From: Pseudomonadota bacterium
Lineage (GTDB): Bacteria; Desulfobacterota; Desulfovibrionia; Desulfovibrionales; Desulfovibrionaceae
Length of the DNA stretch: 8,471 nucleotides
Assembly (NCBI GenBank): GCA_023390395.1
Contig: JAEWCY010000089.1
Span: 1-8,471, forward strand
Direction of reading: 5' to 3'
Below the pieces are notes generated by a model, which saw nothing but the letters and a program-made list of their open reading frames with translations, had not been told where the DNA came from and searched no databases. How positions within the stretch are numbered: the first letter of the stretch is position 1; every line of letters begins with the position of its first letter. Shown here in pieces: positions 5,703 through 8,471 of this stretch. A program made the translations under genes and the position numbers.

Positions 5703-6914
5703 ATGAAGCACCGCCCCTCCGCCGCCCGCGCCGCCGCCAGCCTGGACGACCTCGCCGGCCTCATGGCCGCCTCGGCCGCACTGCGCCGCCAGGCCGCCGC
5801 CGCCATCCTGGCCGGCAAGCCGGTCGCCGCCCAGGTCATCGCCGGGCTGGCCGAAATCCGCGACGCCCTGGACGCGGCCGTGGACCGGGACGGCCTGGCC
5901 CAGCTCGACGCCGGCGAGGACCAGGCGGCGCGCCTGGACCTGTCCGAGGAAACGGCCGAGCTCGAAAACGACGTGCTCTACCTGGAGGAAGGGCGCGAAG
6001 CCCTGCTCAAGCACGTGGGCAAACGCCGCAAGGGCCTTCGCGACGCGGTGCGCGACGCCCTGCGCACGCTGGCCCTGCACGGCGTGGAAACGCTCCTGTG
6101 CCAGTCCGACGCGCTCTTCCGGGCTCCGGGCCAGCGTTTCGTCACCGCCGTGCAGCCGGCCTGGAACGCCGTGGCCCTGGGACGTTTCGCCGCCGCCCGG
6201 GCGGCCCGGACCGTGCTGTGGTCGGACGCGCCGCTTTCCGGCCCGGGGCTGGCCGACCTGCGCGCCCTGCCCCGGCGCGCCTGCGCCCTGGCCGGGTCGG
6301 GCGGCCGCCAGATCCTGGACGCCGAGGGGCGCGAAAGCGCCTGGCCCATGCCCCTGGCCAAGGCCAGCCTGCTCGAATCCATCAACGCCCGCCTGGCCAT
6401 GCTGCTGGCCGATCCCCAGTGGCGCGCCTTCGCCTTCCTGGGCTCGGGCCTGCAATTCCGGCGCGGCGAGACCGTCATCGCCCGCCAGGACGACCGGGAA
6501 AGCGCGGACGAAGACCTGTCGCTGTCCCTGCTCGAGCACGTCCACGACATCGTGGACGCGGTCGATCCCGAACGCGAACACTTTCGCGTGGAAGACGACG
6601 GCCGCGACGTGGTCGTCACCCCCACGGCCAACGCCGCCGACACGGGCGGGGAGTTCACGGCCGGCGACGGCCTGCGCGCCCTGGAACAGGCCCTGGGGAC
6701 CGACCTCGCCCAGGGGCCGCACCTTCTGTGCTGCGCCGGCGCGGAGGGCATCGCCCTGCTCGGCGCGCTGCTGGAGCGGACCGAAGACGTGGCCTGCCTC
6801 TTCGTCGGCAACCGGGAGGACCTCGGCCGCAAGGCCCGGGAACTGTGCCCCCGCACCGCCCTGGTCGGCCACCCGGACACGGCCGCCGCCGTCTTCTCCG
6901 CCGCCGCGCCCTGA
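5703..6914 (+). CDS. Uncharacterised protein, possible degenerate HAD-IIB/trehalose-phosphatase-like domain
   Basis: This 403-residue Ala-rich soluble protein has no signal peptide or membrane segment. Residues 1-130 look helical, with a charged possible coiled coil near 80-120. From about residue 130 the order of elements resembles HAD-IIB phosphatases of the trehalose-6-phosphate phosphatase type: TLLCQSDALF (130-139) where motif I should be, LWSDAPL and GLADLRALP (172-190), CALAGSGGRQ (194-203), FLGSGLQF (245-252), FTAGDGLRAL (318-327), HLLCCAGAEG (340-349) and CLFVG (365-369). The catalytic positions look lost: the second motif I Asp, the motif III Lys (FTAGDG rather than FTKGDG) and the motif IV Asp pair. 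If this alignment is right it is a pseudo-phosphatase with a binding or regulatory role. The resemblance is my reading by eye and could be wrong. Being read divergently from the DHH gene and convergently with corA, it is probably monocistronic. Confidence 0.8.
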   Translation: MKHRPSAARAAASLDDLAGLMAASAALRRQAAAAILAGKPVAAQVIAGLAEIRDALDAAVDRDGLAQLDAGEDQAARLDLSEETAELENDVLYLEEGREALLKHVGKRRKGLRDAVRDALRTLALHGVETLLCQSDALFRAPGQRFVTAVQPAWNAVALGRFAAARAARTVLWSDAPLSGPGLADLRALPRRACALAGSGGRQILDAEGRESAWPMPLAKASLLESINARLAMLLADPQWRAFAFLGSGLQFRRGETVIARQDDRESADEDLSLSLLEHVHDIVDAVDPEREHFRVEDDGRDVVVTPTANAADTGGEFTAGDGLRALEQALGTDLAQGPHLLCCAGAEGIALLGALLERTEDVACLFVGNREDLGRKARELCPRTALVGHPDTAAAVFSAAAP

Positions 6915-6926
6915 CGTGACCGGGCC

Positions 6927-8009
6927 TCAGTCCACCTTGGTGTTCTCGATCCAGTGCTTGCGGTAGAAATACAGCGTCATACCGACGATCGTCAGCCCCA
7001 TCATGCCCATGAGGGCGTAGATGCCCCACTCCTCGGTCTTCAGCGGCAGATTGTCGAAATTCATCCCGAAAAAGCCGACCAGAAAATTGAGCGGCAAAAA
7101 TATCGTGGCCACCAGGGTCAGGTACTGGCCCACGGCGTTCATGCGCAGCTCCGCCTTGGTCATGGACAAGCCCACCATCTCGGAAAGCATTTCGCGCAAC
7201 GTCTCCACCGCGTCGAGCACCTGGAACAAATCCTGGCGGATGTCGTTCCATAAAAACGCCACGCCGGGATCGGCCGTGTTGGACTCGTCGGCCATGTAGC
7301 GGCCCAGCACCTCGCGCAAGGGCCACAGGGAACGGTGCAGGAACAGCACCTCGCGCTTGAGCCGGTACGTCTCGGTGAGGGTGTCCGCGCCGCCGCCGGA
7401 AAGGATCGTCTGCTCCAGCTCCTCGATGTCCTCGGCCAGCCGCCCCAGCGTCAGGATGTACTCGTCCAGGATGGCCGCGATCAGCGAATGGGTCAGATGC
7501 TCGCGGCCGCGCTTGGCCAGCTTGCCGCCCCCCTTCTCCAGCCGCCCGGCCAAGGCGTCCCACAAATTCGCCTCGCGCTCCTGAAACGTCAGCACATACC
7601 CGTCCGAGGCGATGATGCACACCTGCTCGGCCAACACCCGCTTGGCCGACTCGTCGTAGCCAAGCTGGCGCAAGAGCACGAAAATACCAGCGTCGTACTC
7701 CTCCATCGCCGGGCGATGCCCCGTGGCCAGCACGTCGTCCACCAACAGGGGATGCAGGCAGAACCGCTTGCCCACCTCCCGCACGAACGCCTCGTCGTGC
7801 ACGCCCACCACCCGCACCCAGTTGACCTTCCCGGACACGATCTCGGGCTCGCCCTCGCCCAGCTTGTCGTAACGGCGCACCGTCACCGACGTGGCGTCGT
7901 AGGAATACACGAGCACGTAAGGGGTGAAGGTCTGACGCTCGGGAAAAGCCGAATCGCCCGGGGCGAACTCGGCCGTCCCCCGCGCCCGTCGCTTGAATCG
8001 CTCCAGCAT
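6927..8009 (-). CDS. corA: CorA-family magnesium/cobalt transport protein
   Basis: CorA forms a pentameric inner-membrane channel for Mg2+ (and Co2+ or Ni2+). The 360-residue protein has the standard plan: a long acidic cytoplasmic N-terminal domain, a helical stalk (about 185-290, with EDIEELEQ and RLKREVLFLHRSL), then two C-terminal membrane helices at about 296-314 and 328-349. The signature GMN follows the first helix at 315-317 within FFGMNF, the selectivity loop of the family. The C-terminus is short and basic (YRKHW). The ATG at 8009 has AAGGAG at 8015-8020, 5 nt upstream. The gene converges on the plus-strand gene with a 12-nt gap and no visible terminator in it. Family assignment is firm; ion specificity is not provable from sequence. 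Confidence 0.95.
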   Translation of the reverse strand: MLERFKRRARGTAEFAPGDSAFPERQTFTPYVLVYSYDATSVTVRRYDKLGEGEPEIVSGKVNWVRVVGVHDEAFVREVGKRFCLHPLLVDDVLATGHRPAMEEYDAGIFVLLRQLGYDESAKRVLAEQVCIIASDGYVLTFQEREANLWDALAGRLEKGGGKLAKRGREHLTHSLIAAILDEYILTLGRLAEDIEELEQTILSGGGADTLTETYRLKREVLFLHRSLWPLREVLGRYMADESNTADPGVAFLWNDIRQDLFQVLDAVETLREMLSEMVGLSMTKAELRMNAVGQYLTLVATIFLPLNFLVGFFGMNFDNLPLKTEEWGIYALMGMMGLTIVGMTLYFYRKHWIENTKVD

Positions 8010-8062
8010 GGCGGCTCCTTATACGGTCGTCTGGCATCCGGCCGCCCACGGCAGCCTGTAAG

Positions 8063-8092
8063 CCTATAGCCGGGCGGGCGGCGTCCAGGCAA
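8063..8092 (-). promoter_or_regulatory. Promoter candidate for corA
   Basis: On the minus strand, TTGCCT (8087-8092) and TATAGG (8063-8068) are 18 nt apart. The predicted start near 8056 gives a leader of roughly 47 nt. The -35 is identical to that of the DHH promoter, including the preceding G. Confidence 0.45.
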
Positions 8093-8126
8093 CCGGACGA
8101 GAGGAAGGGAGGTGGACGAAGGGGGA

Positions 8127-8169
8127 ATGCCTCCGGCGGCCGGGGGGCATGATGCCCCCCGGACCCCCT
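8127..8169 (-). repeat. Palindromic intergenic element, copy B (inverted relative to copy A)
   Basis: The reverse complement aligns to 46-88 over 43 nt with about 37 matches. The core forms a 9-bp stem (8140-8148 with 8154-8162) around a 5-nt loop and is almost a perfect 23-nt palindrome. It lies upstream of the corA promoter, where no gene needs a terminator on the plus strand, so here it behaves as a dispersed repeat rather than an operon end. Confidence 0.7.
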
Positions 8170-8173
8170 CGCT

Positions 8174-8221
8174 GGGGAAGCGGGAGATGGGGAGGCGGAT
8201 GGGAGGATGGTCGTGGGCGGG
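8174..8221 (+). other. G-tract run, potential G-quadruplex
   Basis: Six runs of three or four G occur at 8174-8177, 8182-8184, 8189-8192, 8201-8203, 8215-8217 and 8219-8221. The first four are separated by 4, 4 and 8 nt, which permits an intramolecular G-quadruplex on the plus strand. In a GC-rich genome this may be chance. Confidence 0.4.
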
Positions 8222-8234
8222 AGTGCGTCGGCGA

Positions 8235-8295
8235 GGCCGGAATGGGCCTTCCGATGCCGCCGCTTCGCGGCAGGCTCGGAAGGCCCATTCCGGCC
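8235..8295. repeat. Perfect 20-bp inverted repeat with nested hairpin
   Basis: The arms 8235-8254 and 8276-8295 are exact reverse complements. The 21-nt interior holds a further 6-bp stem (TGCCGC at 8255-8260 with GCGGCA at 8267-8272) and a 3-nt bulge, so the whole 61 nt can fold into one long stem. Symmetry prevents assigning a strand. It could be a terminator, a REP-like element or an RNA processing site. Confidence 0.8.
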
Positions 8296-8318
8296 CCGCA
8301 GGCCCGTCGCCCTGCGGG
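8295..8318. repeat. GC hairpin next to a T-rich stretch
   Basis: An 8-bp perfect stem (CCCGCAGG at 8295-8302, CCTGCGGG at 8311-8318) encloses an 8-nt loop. On the plus strand a T-rich stretch (8334-8343) follows 15 nt later, too far for a standard intrinsic terminator. It shares one base with the preceding 20-bp repeat. Confidence 0.5.
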
Positions 8319-8323
8319 CGAGG

Positions 8324-8382
8324 TTTGAAGGAATTTTATTTTTGAAAGCCTCTTTCAGAGGCAACAGAATCTGTTCTTCAAA
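8324..8382. repeat. AT-rich element with nested stems (possible three-way junction RNA)
   Basis: The outer arms TTTGAAG (8324-8330) and CTTCAAA (8376-8382) enclose two hairpins: GCCTCT-TTC-AGAGGC (8348-8362) and AACAG-AAT-CTGTT (8363-8375). The two hairpins and the right outer arm abut without a free base. An alternative stem TGAAAG/CTTTCA (8343-8348 with 8352-8357) competes with the first hairpin. The segment is only about one third GC, in sharp contrast to its surroundings. Strand and function are unknown. Confidence 0.5.
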
Positions 8383-8383
8383 T

Positions 8384-8398
8384 GCGGCGCTTCGCCGC
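8384..8398. repeat. Short GC hairpin
   Basis: GCGGCG (8384-8389) pairs with CGCCGC (8393-8398) around a CTT loop. It shares the CGCTTCGC core with the interior of the 20-bp repeat at 8255-8272. Confidence 0.55.
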
Positions 8399-8415
8399 TG
8401 GCGCCCGTGGTCGCG

Positions 8416-8471
8416 GAAATGGGCCGGGCGGTGCTGGCCGGCTTTGCGGCCTGCGTCGCCCGGCCCATTTC
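8416..8471. repeat. Perfect 15-bp inverted repeat reaching the window edge
   Basis: The arms 8416-8430 and 8457-8471 are exact reverse complements. The interior has a 5-bp stem (GGCCG at 8436-8440, CGGCC at 8447-8451). The right arm ends with the window, so the repeat may be longer. Its AATGGGCC core also occurs in the 20-bp repeat at 8241-8248, which suggests related elements. Confidence 0.75.

Larger units (their letters stand above)
8093..8471. other. Gene-free, highly structured intergenic region
   Basis: I see no credible gene in these 379 bases. Frames crossing the region have no Shine-Dalgarno sites and low-complexity Pro/Arg/Gly-rich products. The region holds, from left to right, an inverted copy of the kor-terminator element, a run of G-tracts, a 20-bp inverted repeat, an 8-bp GC hairpin, an AT-rich island with nested hairpins, another GC hairpin, and a 15-bp inverted repeat that reaches the window edge. 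Each is listed separately. Confidence 0.65.

Noticed and set aside
4326..6872. Minus-strand open frame of 848 codons
   Set aside because: It overlaps the N-terminal half of lipB, the whole DHH gene and most of the plus-strand gene, and its product is low-complexity Arg/Gly/Pro. Long shadow frames are expected at this GC content.
6915..6926. Bidirectional terminator between the convergent genes
   Set aside because: The 12-nt gap and its flanks show no stem with T-tracts on either strand.
8112..8345. Plus-strand open frame of 77 codons
   Set aside because: It is composed of the palindromic element, the G-tracts and the 20-bp inverted repeat. The translation is low complexity and no Shine-Dalgarno site suits the start.
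6655..8364. Minus-strand open frame of 569 codons starting in the structured intergenic region
   Set aside because: It runs across the palindromes and through corA in another frame; there is no ribosome-binding site and no recognisable fold.
8225..8471. CRISPR array or retron RNA
   Set aside because: The repeats are inverted, differ in sequence and lack regular spacers, and no cas or reverse-transcriptase gene is in the window.

Overview
The window comes from a GC-rich bacterial chromosome with a strongly G/C-ending codon bias. Several features suggest an anaerobic, sulfate-reducing Desulfovibrio-type organism: a complete four-subunit ferredoxin-dependent 2-oxoacid oxidoreductase, the gene content, and G/C-tract palindromes in the intergenic DNA. 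This taxonomic placement is inference from gene style. There is no rRNA, tRNA, CRISPR array or recognisable insertion sequence.

Layout. Positions 106-5527 hold seven tightly spaced minus-strand genes. In transcription order these are a DHH/DHHA1 phosphoesterase (5527-4595), lipB (4602-3967), queA (3942-2839, TTG start) and then, after a 111-nt gap containing a hairpin, korD-korA-korB-korC (2727-106). The kor genes overlap or abut (TGATG between korD and korA, TAAATG between korA and korB) and encode a ferredoxin, a pyrimidine-domain subunit, a TPP-binding subunit and a gamma subunit. A strong G/C hairpin (53-75) follows korC and is the likely terminator. A good sigma-70-like promoter (TTGCCT-17-TAGAAT) lies 53-60 nt upstream of the DHH gene.

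A plus-strand gene (5703-6914) diverges from that cluster. I read it as a decayed relative of HAD-IIB/trehalose-6-phosphate phosphatases in which the catalytic residues seem to be lost. It converges, with a 12-nt gap, on a minus-strand CorA-type divalent-metal channel (8009-6927), which has its own candidate promoter.

The last 460 bases (8010-8471) contain no credible gene but are very structured. They hold an inverted second copy of the palindromic element that ends the kor operon, a G-tract run, a perfect 20-bp inverted repeat, an AT-rich island that can fold into a three-way junction with abutting helices, further hairpins, and a perfect 15-bp inverted repeat cut by the window edge. This non-coding block is the most unusual part of the window.

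Functionally the genes are mostly housekeeping: low-potential electron supply from 2-oxoacids (kor), lipoyl-group attachment (lipB), tRNA queuosine synthesis (queA), phosphoester hydrolysis (DHH) and Mg2+/Co2+ transport (corA).
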